Assembly (NCBI RefSeq): GCF_000471905.2
Contig: NW_006498549.1
Coordinates: forward strand, 759,338 to 823,337
From: Amborella trichopoda
Lineage: Eukaryota > Streptophyta > Magnoliopsida > Amborellales > Amborellaceae
Reading direction: 5' to 3'
DNA length: 64,000 nt
Part shown: in pieces, positions 32,821 to 42,571 of the stretch
Layout of the letters: each line of letters starts with the position of its first letter
How positions within the stretch are numbered: the stretch's first letter is position 1
The notes under the pieces: model-generated
What the model was told of the DNA's origin: nothing
Databases searched by the model: none
What the model saw: only the letters and a program-made list of their open reading frames with translations
Program-made: the position numbers and the translations under genes

Positions 32821-33793
32821 TCTCGAAAAAATAGAAGGAGACGGGCACCAAAAGCTGCTCGCCAGAGAAACAAGACTGCTCAACCTCTAGTTGAGTAGGA
32901 ATTTCTCATACCACTTCCCCCATTGCCAACCTTACTGGACTTCATCCCTGACATGATCCTTCTTCCTTCTTCATCCCATCAAGAAGACGTCCCCGTGTCA
33001 TCCTCACCTAAGAGCATGTCCAATGAGGTCCATGACGTTAAAATCACTCCCTAATGGTCTAAGAAAGGGAAAGACCTAAAGACCCGCTGCATACGTTCCA
33101 CCTGGTGATGACATAAAAGCTGCCCAGATAAGTCGGATAAGGGGAACGACCTTAAAATTCCCCCACTTTCTAACCATTCTCCTTCTTCTTCTTCTGCTTC
33201 TCATCCTTCCTCTTTTATGTCTCCTGCAGGTACAACCTTGAAATGTCCAAACTTCGAAGCTCTTGACAGAGAATTTGAAGGAATCAACATAAGAAGGACA
33301 CACCCTGGCCTAGGTAGCCGGATTCTTAACAGCTGCTGATTCCCTGTCAGCTAAAGCCAAAGCGGAGCCATCTTCTTCAACGAAACATAAAAATACAAAG
33401 AAAAAAAAGACCCAGTGGTCCCCTTAGCTCAACTTTGAGCAGAGACTAAGAGAATCAAGGGGATAGACCTTTTATTCTCAGGAGGTTTATCATATGGTGA
33501 AAATCTCAGGAACATCACCCAGCACGGGGTAAATGCACCTCAGATCGAGGAAGACGCTGCAACCTCCATCGTAGAAGCCAGGAACCTTGAAGTTTCCTAG
33601 TTCGCCACTACACCCTAATCCAAATACCAATCCACTATTCTCCAATTCTCTGCGATACCTCTGACTCAATGGCTTCCAAAACCTCAAACGTCCATCACCC
33701 TAACCAAGCCCACTGTGCAATCGAGTCAGTCAGCGGGCCAAAATAAACCTCTTCCACCCAAACCTGCTCGTCATCCCAACATACCCCAAATCA
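32821..33793 (+). pseudogene. gag-protease linker of B, decayed
   Basis: Pieces such as VEEFLIPLPPLPTLLDFIP-like sequence parallel D (60380-60440) and C (53910-53958). Pro/Ser/Lys-rich, many stops, no domain. Confidence 0.5.
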
Positions 33794-34500
33794 GTGGCAG
33801 GACGAGGAGCACAAAACCTTGACCAAGAAAAGGTGAAATATGATGTGATGGGGTATCTGTGGAAGCTTCCAGCTCTCCTCAGTATCTACGACACCCTCAT
33901 GCTCTCAAAGGATTACCATATGACTTTGGTTCAGGCTCTCTCTAACCCAGAGGTGTATGAGATCGAAGTAGACCCTATTGAAGTGGACCCGGTGATTTTA
34001 GAAGGATGTATGCCAATCACCTTTTCAAAGGACGATCTACAGCTGGGAGAAAATTTTTATAATCGCTCTCTCTTTGTCACTGGAAAATTACATGCATGCC
34101 ACATCAACCGAATTATGTTAGATGAAGGGTCGGCTATCAACCTTATTCCAAGGAGGATCCTTACTCGATTAAGGTTAAGGTCCGAAGATCTTACTCCGAC
34201 CCACGTCATCATTCAATGACTCAACCAGTCAGGAGAGAAGCCAGCTGGCACGGTTCATCTTCAGTTTAAGATCGATGGGCTGAACAATTATGCCCAGTTT
34301 CATGTAATCGACACCAACACTTCTTACAACATTCTCCTCGGCTGTCCATGGCTCTATGACCAGGGGGTGATTCCATTGACATTACATCAGTGCTTCAAGT
34401 ATAGTCGAGATGGGAGACAACATACGGTCTATGCTGACAAAAGACCGTTCCCTGTAGCCAAAACTCACTAAGTTGATGCTAAATATTACTTCACATGTCT
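33794..34500 (+). pseudogene. Aspartic protease of element B
   Basis: An N-terminal helix region LSIYDTLMLSKDYHMTLVQALSNPE precedes the protease. The active-site loop reads IMLDEGSAINLIP, where D has DGGS and most family members DSG/DGG, so the Gly after Asp is changed. The frame stops at 34217-34219, then continues as NQSGEKPAGTVHL-like sequence, VIDTNTSYNILLGCPWL. The enzyme cleaves the Gag-Pol precursor; this copy is probably inactive. Confidence 0.8.
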
Positions 34501-35149
34501 AATGTCACCTCAAAAGCTGAATGAGGGGGATCACAAGTCTACAACAATGATGTGATCTTCGCCTCATGAAAATGTTGAGGACATGGGGAGAACATTGGTA
34601 AGCATGTTCAAAGAGGGCAAGGAAAAACTCTCCCTTTAACCCCAATTCATTTTAGCATCCCCACAATCATCCCCGAAGAAACTCCGGCTTCACTTAAAGA
34701 GGTGTCCTTGCCCTCTACCCCCAGTTTTTTTCCATCTTGACCAGAAGATGAACCAGAAGTCATTATTGAGATTGAGCAAGTCATGGGGATAGAATTCCCA
34801 GCTCCAAAGATCACCTATACGCTCCAAAGTCCTGCATATCCCCATTTCACTCTTGAAAGCAGAAGTGGCACGGCAACCACCGCGATTTATTTTTCAAACT
34901 CCGTGTGCTATAAGCATAGAGGATGCTCCTCAGACAAGTGACCAACAACAACCTCTACTCTTCCCTGGTCTAGGGGAAGGAGAGCAGATTGAGCAAGGTC
35001 ATTCTTCTTCCCCTCAAGAGCAGGATTTCCCGGCAACCTTAAGAAGTGAATTTCACAGTCTGCAGAGCCAATTGGAGGTTATGCGTATTGCTTCAAAACA
35101 TATCACGGAGTTCATGCCTAAGACCAAAAGCTATGATGGGTTTGAACCC
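34501..35149 (+). pseudogene. Protease-RT linker of B
   Basis: Contains SMFKEGKEKLSL and HSLQSQLEVMRIASKHITEFMPKTK; D has RNLQSQLEVMCIAPKQLKGFVPETK. Partly open (34853-35218). No catalytic domain. Confidence 0.6.
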
Positions 35150-35400
35150 ACTGAAGTGCGGTTTTGGTGTGCATTTAGGAAAGTTCTTGGGGTTCATTGT
35201 CAGACATCGAGGGCTTGAAATTGAGCCAGTTAAGATTAAAGCGATCCAAGAAATGTCGTCACCAACTACAATGCGAGAACTGCGTTCCCTTGAAGGACAA
35301 CGAGCATACATCTGTAGGTTCATCTCAAATCTCTCAGGTCGCTGTAAACCCTTTACACACCTACTAAAGATGGATACTCCGTTCATTTGAGATGAAGCAT
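35150..35400 (+). pseudogene. RT remnant of B: thumb only, catalytic palm missing
   Basis: Directly after the linker the sequence reads GVHLGKFLGFIVRHRGLEIEP, KIKAIQEMSSPTTMRELRSL and FISNLSGRCKPFTHLL, i.e. the end of RT. The fingers and palm, including YxDD, are absent, so some 250-300 codons are missing. A TGA at 35389-35391 replaces an expected Trp, exactly as in E1. Confidence 0.8.
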
Positions 35401-35870
35401 GTCAAGCAACCCTTAATGACATCAAGCAATATTTGCTCAATCCTCCAATCCTTTCTACACCAGTGTTGGGAAACCTCTCATCCTATACGTGACTGCTCTG
35501 GACGAGTCACTCAGAGCATTGATATCACAAAACAATGACGAGGGAAAAGAAACAACACTTTATTATCTCAGCCGTGGGATGCAAGGGGCAAAGAAGAATT
35601 ATCCCCCAATAGAAAAGATGTGCTTGGCCCTAATTTTCGCAGTAAAAAAACTGAAGTGAAACTCATATCAAAAGTAGATCCTGTAAAGTTTCTCAGGACA
35701 CACCCCTGCTTGTCAGAGCGCCTTGCTAAATGGTCATTATTGTTGATGGAATTTGACATCACTTATCTTCCTCAAAAGGCCATCAAGTGTCAGGTTTTGG
35801 CTGCTTTCTTGCAGCACACGCCGTACCGACGGAAGTTCTGTTGCCGAGCGATCCCTGACGAAGAAGTGTT
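35401..35870 (+). pseudogene. RNase H domain of B
   Basis: Reads ALNDIKQ-like, LILYVTALDESLRALIS-like (with a shift near 35465), LYYLSRGMQGAKKNYPPIEKMCLALIFAV, KLISKVDPVKFLRTHPCLS and QKAIKCQVLAAFLQHTP. A shift near 35650 removes part of KKLRHY. Same organisation as E1. Confidence 0.75.
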
Positions 35871-36480
35871 TTGTGCTAACCTTGCTTATGCGTGGGAATT
35901 GTACTTCGATGGAGCCTTCCAATCATACTAAGGAGGCACTAGAGTAGTATTCCTGACTCCGAAAGGAGGAGTATTGCCACTTTCTCTCTCGCTCAAGACA
36001 GTTCTTATAATGAGGCAGAAGATCAGGCCTCTATAATCAGGTTGGAGATAGCTTTTGACCTTGACTTGGAGCAGATCAAGATCTATGGCAACTCTGAGTT
36101 AGTTATCCGACATCACAAAGGGATTTATGACTTGAGGAAAGACACTCTCAAGCATTATCACGATACTGCAAAATCATATATATCCCAATTTGAGGACATA
36201 TCCTAGAGCCACATCCCCAAGAGGCTAAACTCACAAGCTGATGCACATGCAAAACTCGGGGATACAATTCAAATATCCTCATCAGGACCCACGCTTATCT
36301 GGGTAACAGAATGGAGACACATTGAACTAATAACCGAGATAGACGTAGATGATGAGAGAAGTATCTTCCTCGAGTTCCCTCCTTATCCATTTGAAGCACT
36401 TCTATCCGTTAAAGAAGTAATCAAGACTGAACAAGAAATGGCACGGAGTCAAGGAGCTAAGGTTCAAAACTAGCAACTGG
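35871..36480 (+). pseudogene. Second (archaeal-type) RNase H domain of B
   Basis: LYFDGAFQSY, then a TAA at 35929-35931 at the codon that is TGA in E1, then TRVVFLTPKGGVLPL, an NEAEDQASIIRLEIAFDLDL-like helix, IYGNSELVIRHHKG (GDS changed to GNS) and HIPKRLNSQADAHAKL. Acidic linker follows. Inactive. Confidence 0.75.
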
Positions 36481-37780
36481 AGTTCTTCGACCCAATATGA
36501 GTGGAAATTGAACAGGTAGAATATTGGAGAGAGCCCATCACTAATTTTCTAAAACATGGCAGACTCTCAGAAGATCGTATCGAGCGCAATAGTCTACATC
36601 GAATGTCTACCAAGTATACCCGCCTTGAAGGAGATGCTCTCCTTAGACGGTCATTTGACGGTATTCTTCTTAGGTGTGTGGCGTGCAAGAAGCAAATAAG
36701 GTGTTAGAAGAGGTACACTCAGGCATTTGTGGACTACACCAGTCTGGTCCTAATCTCTATGAAAGGATACACAGATTGGGGTATTATTGCCCTTCCATGA
36801 TCTTTGATTCCTTAAACTATGCTAAAAAGTACCAGGTATGCAAAATGCATTCAAGCCTTGGTCATCAACCTCTAGAGCCCTTACACCCTACAGTGGCATC
36901 ATGGCCCTTCTCACAATGGGGTATGGACATTTTACGGCCTATTGACCCTCCTTCGGTGATGGGCCATGCCTTTATTCTAGCTGCAACAAATTATTTCTCT
37001 AAGTGGGCTGAAGAGGTCCCCCTTAAGCAAGTTCCTAGGACAACAGTGCCCAACTTCATCTGACATCACATTATATATTGGTTTTGGGTGCCTAAACGAA
37101 TTATCTCGGACAATGGCCCTCAATTTCGAAGTCATCATATTGATCGCTTGGTTAACCAGTTTGGTTTTGAATGGAGATACTCAACTATGTACAACCCTCA
37201 AGTGAATGGCTTGGTTGTGGCCTTCAATAAAACTTTGTGCAATGTTTTATGAAAATCAGTATCAAAGACGAAGAAGAACTGGCATGAGAAGCTTCTCGAA
37301 GCACTATGGGCTTATCGTACTACTATATGAAATGCTGTCGATTCCACTCCTTATTCTCTGGTCTATGGGGGCAAAGCAATTTTACCTCTCGAAATTCAAA
37401 TCCCTTCACTGCGAGTCACTATACTTCAAGGATTAACTGAAGATGAGAGATTTAAACTTCGATACCAAGAATTGGATGCACTCGATGAAAAGAGGTTAGA
37501 GGCTCAACAAAACCTCAAACTCAACCAAGGGAGAATGAAGAAGGCTTTTGACAAGTCTGTCAAAGTCTACTCATTCACCCGTGACGATCTAGTTCTAGCC
37601 TTCAAGAGGTCAATTGTTATGCATGGACATTGTAAAGGGAAGTTTGAACTCAAGGGGGAAGGTCCTTTATAGTCAAGAAAGTCTCACTAAATGGAGCTTA
37701 CATACTGGCACTTCCTGATGGAGAGGAGGCAATGCCCCCTATCAACGGGTGATACCTAAAGAAGTATTATCCAAGATACA
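36481..37780 (+). pseudogene. Integrase of element B (broken)
   Basis: Zinc finger EVHSGICGLHQSG ... YQVCKMH (first Cys of the pair is Tyr: KKYQVC). Core: first Asp in WGMDILRPID, second Asp in IISDNGPQF, but the Glu position reads NGLVVAFNK instead of NGLAEAF. C-terminus WHEKLLEALWAYRTT, TPYSLVYGGKAILPLE, LDALDEKRLEAQQNL, RDDLVLAFKRSI, GKFELKGEGP and, after a stop, a LKKYYP-type end (about 37755-37770). Stops at about 37061, 37252 and 37327. Confidence 0.85.
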
Positions 37781-37841
37781 CATTCAAGAAAAGAGACTCA
37801 AAGCAAATCTTACAATACAGTCCAAACAAATGTTAACTCTT

Positions 37842-37847
37842 TTTATT
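37842..37847 (-). terminator. AATAAA on the minus strand, possible poly(A) signal of the antisense unit
   Basis: Plus TTTATT in CTTTTTATTGCAGT. It lies about 380 bp past the stop of antisense frame 38223-38561 and 1.65 kb from the antisense TATA box. D has AATGAAA (62765-62771) in the equivalent place. Confidence 0.3.
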
Positions 37848-38038
37848 GCAGTAAAAAGGAATTAAAAGTTACAAGCCAAGAAGCCCATTATTAGGGGTTA
37901 CAAGTCTCTTGTATCTGAGGAAGGGAGAACAGTTGACACCAAAAGTGTTACTGTTACGTTTGAGGATAAGAGGACGGTTACAAACCAAAACGTACAGTGT
38001 TGCACTTGCATTTGAGGATAAGAGTACGGTTACAGGCC

Positions 38039-38155
38039 AAAAGAAACGCTCTCCTCACGAAGATGAAGCAAACCCACAAAAGAAATGCTTTCCTCATGAA
38101 GAAGAAGCGAACCCACCAAAGAAATTTTCTCCTCATGAAGTAGAAGCAAAACCAC
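38039..38155 (+). repeat. 39-bp tandem repeat x3 (13-residue acidic units)
   Basis: AAAAGAAACGCTCTCCTCAC-type units of 39 bp that in the plus frame read KRSPHEDEANPQK, KCFPHEEEANPPK and KFSPHEVEAKP. The length is a multiple of three and the frame stays open. Confidence 0.7.
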
Positions 38156-38222
38156 TTAGAGAAGTTAACTTCTATTCATCTGACGAGTAAGAGGATGGTT
38201 ATAGGCTAAAAGAAGAAGCCAA

Positions 38223-38561
38223 TCATTTTCGAGTCAGCTTTAATTCATCTGACGTGTAGATCAAACATATAAGGCAGACTTTTATGGCAAGGAGCTGGCC
38301 TATGATGAAGAGCATACCTTGTTCACAAAGGATGCGCTTCCACAGAACGACATGGACTTCATTGTTGTGTTGGAGGAATTGGCTTCCAATGGGCATCATA
38401 AGCCAAGCCTTGCCACCCGTCACCACCCTTTGCCTACCCAAGTCAGCGCAGTGTGTGAAAATCGTCGCACATGGCTCAACGCCATGCAAAATAGTTCCCA
38501 CATGTGACTCATTGCCACATGCAAGCAATGTTTTGTGCATCATGACGCTGACCATGCACAC
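38223..38561 (-). other. Antisense open frame in the 3' region of B (112 codons)
   Basis: Counterpart of the E1 antisense frame 2841-3293: shares AWLMMPIGSQFLQ, NNEVHVVLWK and CEQGMLFI. A plus-strand reading of the same DNA (DALPQNDMDFIVVLEELASNGHHKP) is also conserved with E1, so either strand or neither may code. Lies between the antisense TATA box (39499-39506) and the AATAAA at 37842. Unknown product. Confidence 0.3.
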
Positions 38562-38589
38562 TTAAGTGCCATTTGAAGCTAGCATCGGT

Positions 38590-38900
38590 TGTGTCTTCCA
38601 AAGGCTAGTGTTGGCTACGTTATTAACTCCCAGCACTGACTGTATCTACCGAAGGCTAAGTGTCGGTTGTGCTTTTAACCCTCCAGTACCGGTTGCCTTT
38701 TGAGGATCAGCGTCGACTGTGTCATCTAAAGGCTAGTGCCGATTGCGTTACTAACTCCCAGTGCCGACCGTATCTGTTGAAGGCTAAGTGTTGGTTGTGC
38801 TTTTAACCACTAGTGTCGGCTGCCTTTTGAAGATCAACTCTAACTGTGTCAGTGCGGGCTGTGTCCTGTGCCGGCTGCCTGTCCTAAGTCAGCACTGACT
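38590..38900 (+). repeat. Higher-order repeat, 128-bp period, of GCCGGTTG motifs (B)
   Basis: GGCTAGTG at 38603 and 38731 starts two 128-bp copies, each made of four to five shorter pieces with the core AGYGYCGRYTGTG. Confidence 0.75.
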
Positions 38901-39470
38901 GTGTGCTTCACTGCGATTGTTCACCTCTCGGTGACTTTTCATTTCTACGCATCTCCTTGATTCCCAAGACACCTCGTTTTCAAGGCTTACGATGCTTCGC
39001 GTCCCCGAGTGTTGCATGATTTTCGAGGCAAACCATTCGTCTTCCTGCAACCATTCGCCTTCCCTTCAACCGTCTAGCTTCAGCGATGGTTTGTTCCTGG
39101 ACCCTTCTGTTTCTCATCAAAACTCCCCTGCCGCTGCCAAAAAATTGCTAAAGCCTGCGGAAAAGCCCATGGGCAGCCCACTGCTGCAACTCCCGCCTCC
39201 TCCTGCTTCCATCAAAACCCTCAAAAATCACAACCGGAGCTCTCCTGCTTCTCAAAAACCCCCTATGTTGACCGATAAACTACTGCTACTCCAATGAAAT
39301 CTTGCCTCCTTCTCTATGAGCATCTCCTTGTTCGACTGGAAACCCTCCTGCTTCCTGGCAAACCTCTTGCTAACTCTTGTCGGAACACCCACTGTTTGTC
39401 GGAGCTTCCACCGAGAACTCTCTTCTCACCGTTAAATTTTTTTTGCTTAAGTCTTTTTTGACCTTTTGAG
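38901..39470. other. B 3' region between repeats and antisense promoter
   Basis: Pro/Ser-rich frames on the plus strand (38992-39297) have no match in E1 or D. Related by nucleotide to E1 3300-3890. No gene supported. Confidence 0.4.
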
Positions 39471-39600
39471 AAAAGCAATGGAAATGAGGTTTTAGCCCTT
39501 TATATAGCCAACATTTTCCCCAAATGCCCCTCACAAATTGGGAATCCCAGCTGCATCTTAGAAGGCCAAACGACGATGGGCCGGGTCAGGCTTTGACCCA
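39471..39600 (-). promoter_or_regulatory. Conserved antisense promoter-like block, B
   Basis: Minus-strand TATATAAA (39499-39506) followed by GGGCTAAAAC; TTTGTGAGGGGCATTTG block at 39521-39537, 15 bp upstream; palindrome GGGTCA-n5-TGACCC at 39583-39599. Spacing equals that in E1. Confidence 0.55.
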
Positions 39601-40394
39601 GGGCCCGAGGCAAGTCTCATTGGCGCTTGTAAAATCCTATCCGAATAGAGTAGAGGATCGGGTCAGGGCCCGATTACTAATCTGCGCCCAACGCCGGCTG
39701 TGTTGTTAAAACTACCTAGCCCCAACAATGTCCTTAGTAACCCCAACATCGATTGAGTTTACGAAGGTTTAACGCCGATTGTGATTTTAGAAGTTTAGCG
39801 CCAACTATGCTCAAGAGATAGCACGGGTTGTCCTAAGCGTCGGCTATGATCAAAAGATAGCATGGGTTGTTCTCAGTGCCGGTTGAGCATTCAAGGAATG
39901 ATGATTGTTGCGCCTGGCGTGGGCTGTGTTTTAAACATCCTATCATCGCATACTCAATTTCGAATCCATTTGTGTCCTATTACTGTTATCCTTGACTGTG
40001 ACCTATTATCCCCAATAAAGCCGAACTCAAGTCGTTCAAACTCATGTCATGACTTCTCATCCCCAGTAGGAGAGTCTTACTCGTACTGCAGCTTATTAGC
40101 CCCAGTGGGTATGCCTAACACCTAGTTATTTTTTTCTCAAGGATGTAAAGGAACCACATTTGTCCTCTTTTCCCCAATGAAGTCGACCTTCTTATATAAG
40201 TCTCTTGCAGGCTTTAATCATTTCAATCCCAGGGGTTCACACTTACCCTCTTAATCCCCAACAAAGTTTTTCACTCCTCGTACGACCACCATCTTCATCT
40301 AACAAGCTCTCTGCTTGTGTATAGCCGTAACCATTTAATCCCAAGGGGGTCAAATTGCTATCCACAGAACCTATTCCCCATGGAGCTTCACCAA
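39601..40394 (+). other. B 3' region spacer with GCCGGTTG-like motifs
   Basis: 39690-39900 holds AACGCCGGCTGTG, AACGCCGATTGTG, AGTGCCGGTTGAG motifs; 39990-40390 matches the CCCCAGTGGG/GGGGGTC part of E1. No coding. Confidence 0.5.
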
Positions 40395-40830
40395 CATGGT
40401 GACAAACACAATGGTCCATGCTGCATGACCTTAAATTGCACAGCCTCGGTCTAGTTGCACGACCTTAAACTGCATAGTCCAAACTATATGACCTTAAACT
40501 ATAGTGGAGGTCTAGTTACACAACCTTAAACTGCATAGTACAAGCCGCAAGACTTTAAACCATACGGTCCAAGCTATATGACTTTAAATGATAGTACACG
40601 TCCTAGCCACATGACGTTAAAAGGCCCAAACTACACGATCATAAACTGTAGCGGAGGTCTAGTTGCATGACCTTAAACTGCATGGTCCTAGTTGCGTGAC
40701 TTTAAACTGTATAACCACGGTCCAAGCTAGGTAACCCTAAACCATAATGCACATCCTTGCCACATGAGGATAAACTGCTTTGTACAGGTCCCGGAGGTGT
40801 GACCATAAACTCGCCCCCACATACGCACAC
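40395..40830 (+). repeat. Tandem array of ~36-bp units, B 3' region
   Basis: About a dozen units (TGCATGACCTTAAACTGCA with GGTCTAGTTGCA or CCAAACTATATGA). Less than half the length of the E1 array. Confidence 0.8.
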
Positions 40831-42571
40831 ACACCTTTTATGTGCTTCATGCACGTATTTGCTAACTGACCCGTTCGTGTGTGTGAACCACCTTCACTAC
40901 CTCCCCAATGAGTCCATTCATTTCACCATCCTCCACCATTCCCCAATGAGTCTCACCCATGCTCACAAAAGAAGCAAACCATCCCGCCACCTATACTCAT
41001 TGTAAGTTAGTGGCTCACCATTTGTCACCCACCTTTCGTACATCAGCCATTTTTCATAGGTAGCCTCATGCCATCTCCCCAAAAGTGAGCTAAAACCACT
41101 ACCATAGTCATTCCATGTCCTCTACAGACTATTATCCATCTCCGCTACAGTCCAACCATGTGATCTTAAACTATAGTCCATGTCCTGTCCGCATGAAATT
41201 AAAAGCCTTCACCCAGATCCTGAAGGCATGACCCTAAACACGCCTTCACAAAAAAAAATATAATAATGACGGACATGGTATATACCTGGTCAAGGGAACA
41301 CCATGATTAAAAATGACGAACGGGCATGATCATGAAACCATTAGTAAAAGAGTTCCGTGAATAGAAGCCGGGCACGGCAAAAACCCGAAAGGGTATTGTG
41401 AATAAAAATGGAGAATAAAGGGTGGACATGGCCGAAAGGTCATGGGTAAAAGAGCTTAAAAAAAAAAAATTTGGTGAAAATCGCCTCTACGACGTCGCTT
41501 CCCAAGTTCAAGTGAAAATCTGCAAAGGATGCTTGGACCAATAAACAAGTTGATGCAGCACTCGCTTCAACAGGCGGCTTCAGCCCACACTCAAAAAAAT
41601 ATTTCCTTGGCGTCACTATACCAAGACTCAAAAAATACGTTCTTCAAGGAAAAGATTCCTAGAGCCTGTGTATATTCACAAAAAGGACTCGAAAGACAAA
41701 ATACTCGCCTAGACAGCAAGACAAGTCTCATGAGGAAGAACACTATTCCCACGTGGTCACAAACACACTCTAAAAATGCTAAAGGCCACTACGAAGGCAA
41801 GAAACTGACAAACACATGATGAACCTACTAGAGACTTTAGTCTACCTCGCCATAATTCCCTCTAGCAGACAGGCCCAGACTTTCAAGATTGGCTAACAAA
41901 ATGCTCCCAACTGGACCCGGTAGATGGAGCCCACAGAGGTATTCTGACTATCAAAAGCAAACCTGGTGTAGCAACAAACAATGTCAACCAAAGGCTCCTC
42001 AACAAACCATCAAGGAAATCATTTCGGCAAACCAAAAGACACCCCAAGAAGGCTAAGCTAGCCATGACTTTGGACATGCTATGTAACGACCTACTAATAG
42101 TGGGAAGGGGTTATACCTAAAGCTGATCACCTCTATAAATTGAGGAACAACGGGTGCACGAACTAAACGAGCACCGATCAAAGGCTAGTTTATCGTTTAT
42201 TCAAGACAAAGAAACCCAGACCAAATGGGAACAATGCCCTTCGACATGGCACTCAGTTGCCGGACGGGCCTGATTTTGACTAACAAGGTCCTTACAAAAT
42301 CTTTAGCTTCAAAATTGCAAACAATCCACATGAGGGTGAGGACATCGATAAGCTCCCTCAAAAGAGTCTCTTCTCCCCCTAAATTCTCCACAGACGAACC
42401 TACGAATAATGCATCCCTACTTTTGAGCATCCTGGTTGCATTATTGCGTGAATCTCCTCGATGTTCACGCAGTCTTGTGGCTAGAAAGAAAAGAAGTAAT
42501 AAATTCGAAAGAAATTTTTTGAATGTCATCCTTCTTGCTTCTCTTGAAGGACAACATTTAGCGGGGCAAGC
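40831..42571 (+). other. B 3' noncoding region and polypurine-like tract
   Basis: Conserved with E1 5761-7210, including the ~286 bp that correspond to the N gap. Ends GCGGGGCAAGC before the LTR. Plus TATAAATTG (about 42135) was seen but is not conserved information, since E1 is unsequenced there. Short ORFs are not supported. Confidence 0.55.

Larger units (their letters stand above)
37781..38222 (+). other. Start of the 3' region of B with two short repeats
   Basis: Includes a repeated word TTTGAGGATAAGAG.ACGGTTACA (about 37959 and 38008) and the 39-bp repeat listed separately. A 93-codon plus frame (37909-38190) is mostly made of these repeats and is low complexity. Confidence 0.5.
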
